A stretch of DNA of 64,000 nucleotides from Campylobacter concisus (GTDB lineage: Bacteria > Campylobacterota > Campylobacteria > Campylobacterales > Campylobacteraceae): assembly GCF_003049085.1 (NCBI RefSeq), contig NZ_PIQX01000004.1:204960-268959 (forward strand). The letters run 5' to 3'. Below are positions 9,757-18,296 of this stretch, piece after piece. The notes beneath the pieces are model-generated. The model was not told the DNA's origin. It saw only the letters and a program-made list of their open reading frames with translations, and did not search any database. The position numbers and the translations under genes were made by a program. Each line of letters begins with the position of its first letter. The stretch's first letter is position 1.

Positions 9757-9833
9757 TGCATAACTTGCATCAGCTATATCAGCGTAGTCTTTAAATTTTA
9801 TTATTTATTCTTTGGTTGAAATTTGGCTCATTT

Positions 9834-10472
9834 TTATTTCACTTTTTCAAATTTGTTGTTATTAAGGATAAATTTATTTCCACCCTTTGCAGTACGTATT
9901 TCGCCTTTTGATAAAGAAAAGCCTCTACCTTCATCACCAAATAAGCCATATTTTTTGACTTTGTAGTTATATGTTACTGTTAGTTCAATAGGCACTATGT
10001 TATTGTTATCATCAATATAAAAAGACCACACATTAATATCTGGTGTAGATTTATAATAATTCTCTTGTCCTATATGGTTTATCACCTTGTCAATATATGT
10101 TTTTGATAAATTTACAGCTTTTTGGTAAGTGTTAATTGTATGGTATTGTTTGCCATTAGAGAGAATTCGTGGGGGTTTTTCATTTACCAATGTCATATCA
10201 ACATCATATATAGTTATAAATTTATCCCCTTGTTTTATTTTTCTAGGGTTTGACCTTATCTTGTCGCCAAGCGATTTGCTTAGCTCTTTTCTCTCAGCTT
10301 CTCTTTTCTCTATCTCCTCAACAAATTTTTGATTAAACACATAAACCCCACCATATTTACTAGCTAAATTTTCTAGTTCAGAGTTGTTTATCTTGTTGCT
10401 TGCTTGATTTGCAGAGCAGGCTATTAAAAATATGCTTGTTAGTAGTAGAAGTATAATGCCTATAAATTTCAT
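9834..10472 (-). CDS. Lipoprotein, candidate immunity protein for the lipase effector
   Basis: 212 residues. The N-terminus MKFIGIILLLLTSIFLIAC is a lipoprotein signal peptide with the lipobox LIAC and the acylated Cys at 19; no Asp follows, so outer-membrane or periplasmic exposure is expected. The mature part is charged and has no recognised domain. It is the first gene of the effector operon and the next start lies 2 bp after its stop. T6SS lipase effectors are commonly paired with lipoprotein or periplasmic immunity proteins; the assignment rests on this context, not on sequence similarity. Confidence 0.6.
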   Translation of the reverse strand: MKFIGIILLLLTSIFLIACSANQASNKINNSELENLASKYGGVYVFNQKFVEEIEKREAERKELSKSLGDKIRSNPRKIKQGDKFITIYDVDMTLVNEKPPRILSNGKQYHTINTYQKAVNLSKTYIDKVINHIGQENYYKSTPDINVWSFYIDDNNNIVPIELTVTYNYKVKKYGLFGDEGRGFSLSKGEIRTAKGGNKFILNNNKFEKVK

Positions 10473-10607
10473 CCTATATGCTTTTAGAAATTTTATTTTG
10501 GGTATTTTATTGTCTTTGAAATTATAATATTATTAATTTATTACATACTAAATAATACGCACTGTTCTTATGGTCTCTACCATAATTTTATTCTTTGTCA
10601 AGTAAAT

Positions 10608-10642
10608 ATAATTTACATTATGAGAAGATAGGCAAAGAAACT
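10608..10642 (+). repeat. 35-bp hsdS inverted repeat IR1, silent side
   Basis: Identical in inverted orientation to 14208-14242. It encodes the segment LHYEKIGKET just before TRD1. Inversion across this pair would exchange both TRDs between the silent and expressed hsdS frames. Confidence 0.8.
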
Positions 10643-11119
10643 CGTTTTATTAAAGACGAAATTTTATTTGAGATACCTAGTAGTTGGACATGGGTGAGAT
10701 TAGGTAGCATGGGGGCGACTCAAACTGGCTCAACTCCTTCTACACAGGTGCGAGATTTTTACGGAGATTATATGCCGTTTATTAAGCCTGCTGACATTAC
10801 AAATTCTGGAATAGATTATAATAATGAAAAGTTAAGCAAAAAGGGAACCGAAGTAGGGAGGGTTGTCGAAAAAGGTTCTATCTTAATGGTTTGTATAGGA
10901 GGGTCTCTAGGTAAATGTTATTTTAATGATAGAATTGTATCCTTTAATCAACAAATAAATTCGCTAACACCATTTTTTAGTAGCTATAAATTTATTTTTT
11001 ATTACTTATTGTCGTCTTATTTTTTTGAGCAGCTACAAGATAAAGCCACAGGAACGGCTACTCCAATAGTAAACAAAACTAGTTGGGAAAGCATTCTAAT
11101 CCCCCTCCCGCCACTACAA

Positions 11120-11509
11120 GAACAAAAACGTATAGTAGATAAGCTTGAAGAGATATTGCCACTTGTTGAAAAGTATAAAGAAGATAAAGAAAAGCTAGAC
11201 GAGTTAAATTTAAACTTCCCGTCAAAGCTTAAAAAATCCATACTTGACTATGCTATCAAGGGTAAGCTCGTAGAACAAAATTTAGAAGATGAAAGCGTAG
11301 AAATACTTCTACAAAAGATAATACAAGAAAAACAAAGACTAGTTAAAGACAAAAAGCTAAAAGCCGATAAATTCCCTCAATCTACTATTTTTATAGGTGA
11401 AGATAATTCCCCTTATGAGAAGATAGGCAGAGAAACTCGCTGCATCGAAGATGAAATTCCGTTTGAGATACCTAGTAGTTGGACGTGGGTGAGGTTGGGG
11501 GAAATTTGC
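11120..11509 (+). repeat. 390-bp hsdS inverted repeat IR2, silent side
   Basis: Reads as a perfect inverted copy of 13323-13712. It covers the central conserved region, from KRIVDKLEEIL to the start of TRD2 (WTWVRLGEIC). Such sequence identity beside divergent TRDs indicates recent recombination or inversion. Confidence 0.85.
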
Positions 11510-12016
11510 CAAATTTACACCGGTGATAGTATAAACCAGACTCAAAAGCTGACGAAATATACAAATTTAGAAGACGGCAGATGCTATATAGCCACAAAAG
11601 ATGTCGGCTTTGATGGTTCGATAGACTATGAAAATGGCGTAAAAATTCCTTTTGAAGAAAGCAAATTTAAGATTGCTCCAAGAAATAGTGTTTTGCTCTG
11701 CGTGGAGGGCGGAAGCGCAGGTAAAAAGATAGGCCATCTTGATTGTGATGTATGTTTTGGCAATAAACTATGTTGTTTTAATCCGCTACTAATTGAACCT
11801 AGATTTATATATTACTACCTACAAAGTCAAATCTTTATAGATAGCTTTATGCAAAAGATGTCAGGGATTATTTCCGGCATTAGTTTAAACGCTATAAAAA
11901 CTATAGTCATAGCCCTCCCGCCACTTCAAGAGCAAAAACGGATAGTAGAAAAAATTGAGTTGCTATTGCCTCTTTTAAAACCTTAAATTTACAATCATAG
12001 TGAAGGAGACTTTACT

Positions 12017-12820
12017 ATGATTACCCAATTTCAAACTTATCTAACGAACAAGAATTTGTCGCAAAATACTATTTTTGCCTACCTTTTTGCCTTGAAGCAA
12101 TTTTTGGATCGCTACGATGATATCTCGAGACAAAACCTGCAAGCTTACAAACTCTATCTCATAGAAAACAACAGCCCAAAGACTGTAAATTTGAGACTTC
12201 GTGCGATTAACTGTTACCTTCAAAGTATAAAAAAGCCCAAGCTACAATTAAGTTTTGTTAAAGTACAGCAAAAAAGTTTTTTACAAAACGTTATTAGCAA
12301 AGCAGACTATGAGTACTTTAAAGCTTGCCTGCTAAAAGACGGGCACAAAAAGTGGTATTTTGTCGTGCGATTTTTAGCAACCACTGGTGTGCGTGTGAGC
12401 GAGCTAGTTAAATTTAAAGCTGAGCATGTTGTGCTTGGCTACTTTGACATATACTCAAAAGGTGCAAAAATGCGGCGAATTTATATTCCCAAATCCTTGC
12501 AAGCCTCGGCAAAAAAGTGGCTCGATGAGAGCAGCATAGAAAGTGGCTTTATATTTTTAAATAGATTTAGTAAAACCATTACACCGCGTGGAATAGCTAG
12601 TGAGCTTAAGAAATTTGCTAGGATCTACGGACTTGACGAGTCAGTTATTTATCCACATTCGTTTCGTCATCTTTTCGCTAAAAATTTCTTAGCTAGTTGC
12701 AACGACATAGCGTTTTTAGCTGACCTGATGGGGCATACAAGCATCCAAACTACGCGAATTTATCTCCGCAGAACGGCCGCCGAGCAGCGTGAGCTAATAG
12801 ATAGTGTGATAGACTGGTAG
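12017..12820 (+). CDS. Tyrosine recombinase of the hsdS inversion locus
   Basis: 267 residues, XerC/XerD-like size. The N-terminal SAM-like core-binding part is followed by a catalytic domain with TTGVRVSELVKF (first Arg), SKGAKMRRIYIPK (Lys of the beta hairpin), HSFRHLFA (His-x-x-Arg), LMGHTSIQTTRIYLRR (His and nucleophile Tyr), so it should be active. A clear ribosome site (GAAGGAGA) precedes the ATG. The gene lies between two inverted hsdS copies and ends 1 bp from the end of the active hsdS. Recombinases at this place in other bacteria invert hsdS segments to switch restriction specificity. It differs in size and sequence from the three island integrases. Confidence 0.85.
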   Translation: MITQFQTYLTNKNLSQNTIFAYLFALKQFLDRYDDISRQNLQAYKLYLIENNSPKTVNLRLRAINCYLQSIKKPKLQLSFVKVQQKSFLQNVISKADYEYFKACLLKDGHKKWYFVVRFLATTGVRVSELVKFKAEHVVLGYFDIYSKGAKMRRIYIPKSLQASAKKWLDESSIESGFIFLNRFSKTITPRGIASELKKFARIYGLDESVIYPHSFRHLFAKNFLASCNDIAFLADLMGHTSIQTTRIYLRRTAAEQRELIDSVIDW

Positions 12821-12821
12821 C

Positions 12822-14429
12822 CTACTTTAGGCTACTTTGCAAAATATCTACGAATTTTAAAAGCTCTTCTATCTTTGCGACTATGCATTTTTGTTCAGGT
12901 AGTGGCGGAAGAGGGATTAAAATTTGAGAAACTTTTTGAACAGAAACAAATTCAAATGTAGTTTTGCCTGCTAAATTTAAAAGTGTACTTTTTAGTGTCG
13001 GCATCACCCAAAAGAGAAATTTAGCATTACAAAAATTTTTATATTTAGTTTTTATAACAATGCCATTAAATTGCTGATTGGTAGTAAGTGGAATTTTTGT
13101 TATGGCGTATTCTCCAATCGAAGCCGTACAACATAGTAGAATAGAATTTGGTGGAAGCAAACGTTTAGAATTTTCTCCAATAGCTTTTTGTGAGATAAAT
13201 TGTCTAGTTGATGATATTTGCCTACCACATTCTCTCATATCATCAATTGTAAACCAAGGAATATCTCCATTTTGCCAAAAATCCATATTTGATCGCAATG
13301 GTGTAAAACCATTAATAATATCGCAAATTTCCCCCAACCTCACCCACGTCCAACTACTAGGTATCTCAAACGGAATTTCATCTTCGATGCAGCGAGTTTC
13401 TCTGCCTATCTTCTCATAAGGGGAATTATCTTCACCTATAAAAATAGTAGATTGAGGGAATTTATCGGCTTTTAGCTTTTTGTCTTTAACTAGTCTTTGT
13501 TTTTCTTGTATTATCTTTTGTAGAAGTATTTCTACGCTTTCATCTTCTAAATTTTGTTCTACGAGCTTACCCTTGATAGCATAGTCAAGTATGGATTTTT
13601 TAAGCTTTGACGGGAAGTTTAAATTTAACTCGTCTAGCTTTTCTTTATCTTCTTTATACTTTTCAACAAGTGGCAATATCTCTTCAAGCTTATCTACTAT
13701 ACGTTTTTGTTCGGAGAGAGAGGGGAGGGGGAGGAGGATAGAATACGTACTACCAAGGTTAATTTTAAACGTATGTGTTCCGCCACCAACCTTATTTTGT
13801 TCTATCCATTTTTGCATAACAGACGAATTTATAAATTTTACAACGTAATCTACAAATCTGGCATCATGTAGTCTAATTAGTCCTAAACTAACAAAAATAT
13901 TAAAATCAAAATTTAAAGTGCACTTTATCGCTTCCCCTAATGTTCCTATTCTACAAAATAAAATATCATTTTGCTGTGGTCTTACCCTTTTACAAAGACA
14001 TTCATGCTCTTCTTTGCTAATGTATTTTATTGTTGAAAAATCAAAAAAACCTTTTGAAATATTTTGTATAGTTAAAAACGGAATACCATTTGATACATAT
14101 GTTGGTGTTTTGTGAGTTCCATCAGTTATAAGCGATGAAATTTCCCCCAGTCTCACCCAGCTCCAACTTTGCGGTATCTCAAACGGAATTTCGTCTTCGA
14201 TGCAGCAAGTTTCTTTGCCTATCTTCTCATAATGTAAATTATCTTCACCTTTGAAGATAATGCTATCAAATTTTGACGGCTTGATCTTTTTCTCTTTTAT
14301 AAGCCTATCTTTTTCCTTGCGAATATGCTCTATTAACTTAGATGCCGGTTCGTCATGCGGATCTTGCGGTACTAATTTACCGCTGATTGCTAAATTTAAG
14401 ATGGAGTTTTTTAGCTGTTGTGCCGTCAT
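12822..14429 (-). CDS. hsdS: Type I restriction-modification specificity subunit, expressed copy
   Basis: 535 residues, full length. The N-terminus MTAQQLKNSILNLAISGKL is the expected leading helix. TRD1 (about 95-245) starts after WSWVRLGEI, the central conserved coiled coil is at about 245-340, TRD2 (about 365-510) starts after the next WTWVRLGEIC, and the end LPPLPEQKCIVAKIEELL forms the distal helix. Each TRD reads one half of a bipartite DNA target. Its ATG lies 1 bp after the hsdM stop, so the two are co-translated. Both TRDs differ from those in the inverted silent copy at 10595. Confidence 0.9.
   Translation of the reverse strand: MTAQQLKNSILNLAISGKLVPQDPHDEPASKLIEHIRKEKDRLIKEKKIKPSKFDSIIFKGEDNLHYEKIGKETCCIEDEIPFEIPQSWSWVRLGEISSLITDGTHKTPTYVSNGIPFLTIQNISKGFFDFSTIKYISKEEHECLCKRVRPQQNDILFCRIGTLGEAIKCTLNFDFNIFVSLGLIRLHDARFVDYVVKFINSSVMQKWIEQNKVGGGTHTFKINLGSTYSILLPLPSLSEQKRIVDKLEEILPLVEKYKEDKEKLDELNLNFPSKLKKSILDYAIKGKLVEQNLEDESVEILLQKIIQEKQRLVKDKKLKADKFPQSTIFIGEDNSPYEKIGRETRCIEDEIPFEIPSSWTWVRLGEICDIINGFTPLRSNMDFWQNGDIPWFTIDDMRECGRQISSTRQFISQKAIGENSKRLLPPNSILLCCTASIGEYAITKIPLTTNQQFNGIVIKTKYKNFCNAKFLFWVMPTLKSTLLNLAGKTTFEFVSVQKVSQILIPLPPLPEQKCIVAKIEELLKFVDILQSSLK
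13323..13712 (-). repeat. 390-bp hsdS inverted repeat IR2, expressed side
   Basis: Inverted copy of 11120-11509. Inversion across IR2 alone would swap only the distal TRD2 of the expressed hsdS, leaving TRD1 in place. Confidence 0.85.
14208..14242 (-). repeat. 35-bp hsdS inverted repeat IR1, expressed side
   Basis: Inverted copy of 10608-10642, placed just upstream of TRD1 of the expressed hsdS. Similarity continues at lower level for about 60 bp toward the TRD. Confidence 0.8.
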
Positions 14430-14430
14430 C

Positions 14431-15900
14431 TTACGCCTTTTGATTTAAGATCTCTAAAATTTTAGAGATCGTATTATCGATCCCGGTATTTAGCTCGGTT
14501 CTATGTTTTTGGTATTCGGCTATTAGCACAAACGGGTCTTTTACCTCTTCGCTCTCATTTGGAAAACCGCAAAGGTCAAGATTGTAGTTTCGCTCTTTGA
14601 TCTCGTTTATGCTAAAGCATTTTGACTTATCAAAGCCATCAATGTTGATCTCTTCGCGATTGTCCCACCATGAGATAGCGGGTGCAAAATGTTCCAACTT
14701 CATAGGCTTTGTCTTGCTGAAATTTTTTTGTCCTTCAGGCATATCTAGGCGGTAAAACCAAATTTTACTTGTCGGCTCGCTAGCGTTAAAAAACAAAATA
14801 TTTGTCGTAATTGACGTATATGGCGCAAAGACTGAATGCGGCAAACGTACGATAGTGTGTAGGTTAAATTCGTTTAAGAGTTTAGTTTTTATAGCCACCT
14901 TTGCATTGTCGGTACCAAATAAAAATCCATCCGGCAAGATAACAGCTGCGCGACCCTTAAATTTTAGCCTAGCCATTATGACGTTCATAAACAAATCCGC
15001 AGTCTCTGAGCTTCTAAGCTCAATAGGAAAGTTGCTTTTTATGTTATCTTTTTCGCTGCCGCCATATGGTGGATTCATCAAAATAACGTCGAATTTATCC
15101 TCTGGCGTATAGTCTCTGATGTCCTTTTCTAATGCGTTATCGTGATAAATTTGCGGATTGTCTATGTCGTGCAATAATAAATTTGTCGCGCTTAGCAAAA
15201 ATGGCAACGCCTTTTTCTCGATACCATAGACGCTATCTTTATAAATTTCTCTCTCGTCTGCAGTTTGTATCTGCGAGTCTAGCTCTTTAAGGGCCGACGT
15301 TAAAAATCCACCGGTTCCGCAAGCAAAATCCGCAACTCTTTCTCCGATTTTAGGCTTAATCATCTTAGCCATAAAGTCTGTCACGGCGCGTGGCGTATAA
15401 AACTCTCCAGCGTTTCCAGCGCTTTGTAAGCTTTTTAATATCGTTTCATAAATTTCGCCAAACGCGTGCCTCTCTTTGAAATTTTCAAAATTTAGCTCGT
15501 TTATCACATTTATCACTTGACGAAGCAAAACTCCGTCTTTCATGTAGTTATTGTTGTCCTCAAATGCCTTTTTTACGATGGCTTGGCGAGTAGTGGTTTG
15601 TGGGGTGATAGTTATATTTTTTAGAGTTACGAAAAGCTCGTTATTTACAAAATTTAAAAGTTCGTCACCAGTTAATGCCTTGCCGTCTTTGTTATCTATC
15701 GCCCAGCTGGAGTAACGCAAATTTGTTGGCATAATAGAGCGATAGTTATCATCATCGATCTCCCATTCGCTCTCTTTTGCATCGTAAATTTTTAAAAACA
15801 ATATCCACGTTATTTGTTCTATTCTTTGGGCATCTCCGTTGATACCTGCATCATTTCTCATAATGTCTTGTAGTCTTTTTATAAAATTTCCTAAACTCAT
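14431..15900 (-). CDS. hsdM: Type I restriction-modification methyltransferase subunit
   Basis: 489 residues, usual HsdM length. An N-terminal HsdM helical domain is followed by the N6-adenine methyltransferase fold: VADFACGTGGFLTSA binds S-adenosylmethionine (motif I) and the catalytic motif IV is NPPYGG. With HsdS it forms the modification enzyme that protects host DNA at the target chosen by HsdS. It sits between hsdR and hsdS in one minus-strand operon, 8 bp after hsdR. Confidence 0.93.
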   Translation of the reverse strand: MSLGNFIKRLQDIMRNDAGINGDAQRIEQITWILFLKIYDAKESEWEIDDDNYRSIMPTNLRYSSWAIDNKDGKALTGDELLNFVNNELFVTLKNITITPQTTTRQAIVKKAFEDNNNYMKDGVLLRQVINVINELNFENFKERHAFGEIYETILKSLQSAGNAGEFYTPRAVTDFMAKMIKPKIGERVADFACGTGGFLTSALKELDSQIQTADEREIYKDSVYGIEKKALPFLLSATNLLLHDIDNPQIYHDNALEKDIRDYTPEDKFDVILMNPPYGGSEKDNIKSNFPIELRSSETADLFMNVIMARLKFKGRAAVILPDGFLFGTDNAKVAIKTKLLNEFNLHTIVRLPHSVFAPYTSITTNILFFNASEPTSKIWFYRLDMPEGQKNFSKTKPMKLEHFAPAISWWDNREEINIDGFDKSKCFSINEIKERNYNLDLCGFPNESEEVKDPFVLIAEYQKHRTELNTGIDNTISKILEILNQKA

Positions 15901-15908
15901 CTTCGTCC

Positions 15909-18194
15909 TTATGCTGCGTAAATTTCTTTTTCAAGTTCTTTTATGGCTTCAAAATACTTCTCTTTTCCACCAAAAAATTCATTTACTATTTCTAGCATCC
16001 CACCCATATCTCTAAACGGATCATTTTTTAGTACATTTATGTTTTCTAGGTCGCTTATTCCGTTATCTGCGTATTTATCAATAAGTTTTAACAAAACCAC
16101 TCTTGCTTTATCAGAATATTTGCTCAAAAAGTCTCGCTTTTTGACGCCGTCTGCACGCTCTTTTCTAGTGCGCGGTGGTTTGTTATAAGCTATATGACAG
16201 ATCAGATCAAACTCATCTAAATTCGCAAACTCAGGCTTTATCTTTAGCTCATCTAACAATACGCCGTGATCTTTTAACTCATTGATAATAGCTTGTTTTT
16301 TACTTTGCGCGTCCCAGCTTGTTATGAAATTTTCAAGGCTTTTAAACTTAGCTAAGATGTTTTGCCTTGAAAAGTCTTTAAAGTCACTGGCAATTAGGTT
16401 GCCGTTTTGATCGTAAATTTGCTCTAATTCGTCTAATATTTTGACTTCAGTACCATTGATCACGATTTTTCTTTCACCGCTTTTTTCTTTATCTTCTTTT
16501 GGCTTTGGCGGTTTTTCTTCTATAAATTTTTCTTTTGCTGGTAAATCGTCTTCTTTTATCGGCTCTCCATCAAATTTAGGATCCGCAAAAAGACGGCTAA
16601 TACCCCTAAAATCCAAAATCGTAAAATGCGTCTTGCCAAAATCCTCCCTAAGCCTCGTACCGCGGCCTATGATTTGCTTAAATTCGGTTATGGAGTTTAT
16701 ACAACTATCTATCGCAATGACTTTGCATGTTTTGCAATCAACTCCGGTTGTTAAAAGCTTTGACGTAACAGCTATAACAGGATATATCTCGTCTGGTCTT
16801 GAAAATCTCTCTACCATAGCATTTACGTTCGGTACGTCGCCGGTAATTTGGGCGATATAGTTGGGGTTTTGTCTTACTAAATCACTATTTTCGTTTCGTA
16901 ATGCTTCACACATCCTTTGTGCGTGCTCTATATCTACGCAAAAGACTATAGTTTTAGCCATGCGGTCGGTGCTTTTTAAAAATTCGCTTACGCGACTAGC
17001 TACAAGCTTTGTTCTATTAGTTAAAACTAAATTTCTATCGTAATCTTTTATGTTGTAAATTTTATCTGGTATCTCATTGCCGTAATCATCAAGCATGCCT
17101 TCTGGCGGCCTATACTCCATTAAGTCCACATCAATACCAACACGGATAACTTTAAACGGAGCTAAGAAGCCATCGTTTATACCTTGTTTTAGGCTATAAG
17201 TATAGATAGGCTCCCCAAAATATGAACTATTTGATATTTCATTATCCTCTTTAGGCGTGGCCGTAAGGCCGATATGGGTAGCGGATTTAAAATAGTCTAA
17301 AATTTTACGCCATTGTGAGTCCTCTTTGGCAGATCCTCGGTGGCACTCGTCTATGATGATTAAATCAAAAAAATCTGGGCTAAATTCGCGAAACGGCTCG
17401 TTGCCGTCTTCGTCTACTAGCTGTTGATAAAGCGATAGATAAATTTCATACGAACTATCAAGTAGTTTGTCTTTTATCTTAGTCATTTTGTTACCAAATG
17501 GTTTAAAATCGCCGCTTTCACTTTGATCAACCAAGATATTTCTGTCTGCTAAAAATAAAATTTTCTTTTTTGCGCCAGCGCGATATAGCCTATGAATAAT
17601 CTGAAAAGCTACATAGGTTTTACCGGTACCTGTCGCCATAACCAGCATTAGTCGCTTTTTGCCGTTAGCAACGGCTTCAATGGCTCTATTTATGGCTACT
17701 TGCTGATAATATCTTGGTTTTTTGGCACCTTGGTCATAAAAATATGGCTCCTGTATGATTTTAAAAGCTCTTGATGAAAAATGTTTATATTTCAAAAATC
17801 GTTGCCAAAGCTCATATGGAGTTGGGAATTCATTTAGAGCTAACTCACGCTGAGAGCCGGACAAAAAATCAAATTCCACAAAGCCACTGCCATTTGAGCT
17901 ATATGCAAATGGAGCATCAAGCATTTGTGCATACATTTTGGCTTGTTCTAGTCCATGCCTAACACCGTGACTATCATCTTTCGCTTCTACGATGGCAAGC
18001 GGCAAATTTAACTGATAACTTAGGACATAATCGGCTTTTTTAATACCGACCTTATCCCTTTTTGCGACGTTGTTTATCAAATTTATTCTGCCATCGGTTA
18101 TTTGATACTCCATAGAAATTTGACTCATTTTATCCCAACCAGCTTGTTCGATGGCGGGTGTTATAAATTTGAGTTTTACGTCTTCTTCAGTCAT
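15909..18194 (-). CDS. hsdR: Type I restriction endonuclease subunit
   Basis: 761 residues, the shorter EcoEI-like form. The N-terminus carries the PD-(D/E)xK nuclease region (ADYVLSYQLNLPLAIVEAKD, about 54-73). The translocase follows with Walker A MATGTGKTYVA (about 186-196), Walker B IIIDECHRG and the later helicase motifs (TGVDCKTCKVIAID, QIIGRGTRLRED). It cuts unmodified DNA after ATP-driven translocation when in complex with HsdM and HsdS. It is the first gene of the hsdR-hsdM-hsdS operon and the reading frame is intact. Confidence 0.93.
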   Translation of the reverse strand: MTEEDVKLKFITPAIEQAGWDKMSQISMEYQITDGRINLINNVAKRDKVGIKKADYVLSYQLNLPLAIVEAKDDSHGVRHGLEQAKMYAQMLDAPFAYSSNGSGFVEFDFLSGSQRELALNEFPTPYELWQRFLKYKHFSSRAFKIIQEPYFYDQGAKKPRYYQQVAINRAIEAVANGKKRLMLVMATGTGKTYVAFQIIHRLYRAGAKKKILFLADRNILVDQSESGDFKPFGNKMTKIKDKLLDSSYEIYLSLYQQLVDEDGNEPFREFSPDFFDLIIIDECHRGSAKEDSQWRKILDYFKSATHIGLTATPKEDNEISNSSYFGEPIYTYSLKQGINDGFLAPFKVIRVGIDVDLMEYRPPEGMLDDYGNEIPDKIYNIKDYDRNLVLTNRTKLVASRVSEFLKSTDRMAKTIVFCVDIEHAQRMCEALRNENSDLVRQNPNYIAQITGDVPNVNAMVERFSRPDEIYPVIAVTSKLLTTGVDCKTCKVIAIDSCINSITEFKQIIGRGTRLREDFGKTHFTILDFRGISRLFADPKFDGEPIKEDDLPAKEKFIEEKPPKPKEDKEKSGERKIVINGTEVKILDELEQIYDQNGNLIASDFKDFSRQNILAKFKSLENFITSWDAQSKKQAIINELKDHGVLLDELKIKPEFANLDEFDLICHIAYNKPPRTRKERADGVKKRDFLSKYSDKARVVLLKLIDKYADNGISDLENINVLKNDPFRDMGGMLEIVNEFFGGKEKYFEAIKELEKEIYAA

Positions 18195-18249
18195 CTTGAA
18201 GCCCTTAGAAACTTCTTTATAATAAAAATTATGAGAAGTTTAGAAAATA

Positions 18250-18277
18250 TTAGATTATATCTAAAAATTTAATCTAA
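18250..18277. promoter_or_regulatory. Inverted repeat upstream of hsdR
   Basis: A perfect 8-bp inverted repeat (TTAGATTA at 18250, TAATCTAA at 18270) with a 12-nt spacer lies in the 102-bp gap between the relaxase stop and the hsdR start. It could be an operator for hsdR or a weak terminator; neither is proven. Confidence 0.35.
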
Positions 18278-18296
18278 ATCTCAAAGAAAAATTACA

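Larger units (their letters stand above)
10595..11986 (+). pseudogene. hsdS: Silent hsdS copy (type I specificity subunit cassette)
   Basis: 463 codons from a TTG without a ribosome site. It aligns with the active hsdS on the other strand from that protein's residue about 67 (LHYEKIGKET) onward, so it lacks the first segment and probably a promoter. It contains two target-recognition domains different from those of the active gene: TRD1 after WTWVRLG (about residues 38-180) and TRD2 after the second WTWVRLGEIC (about 305-463). Each TRD is followed by a coiled-coil-forming conserved region (LPPLQEQKRIVDKLEEIL). Flanked by the inverted repeats shared with the active copy, it is a reservoir from which either TRD could be exchanged by inversion. 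It would make a partial subunit if expressed at all. Confidence 0.75.
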
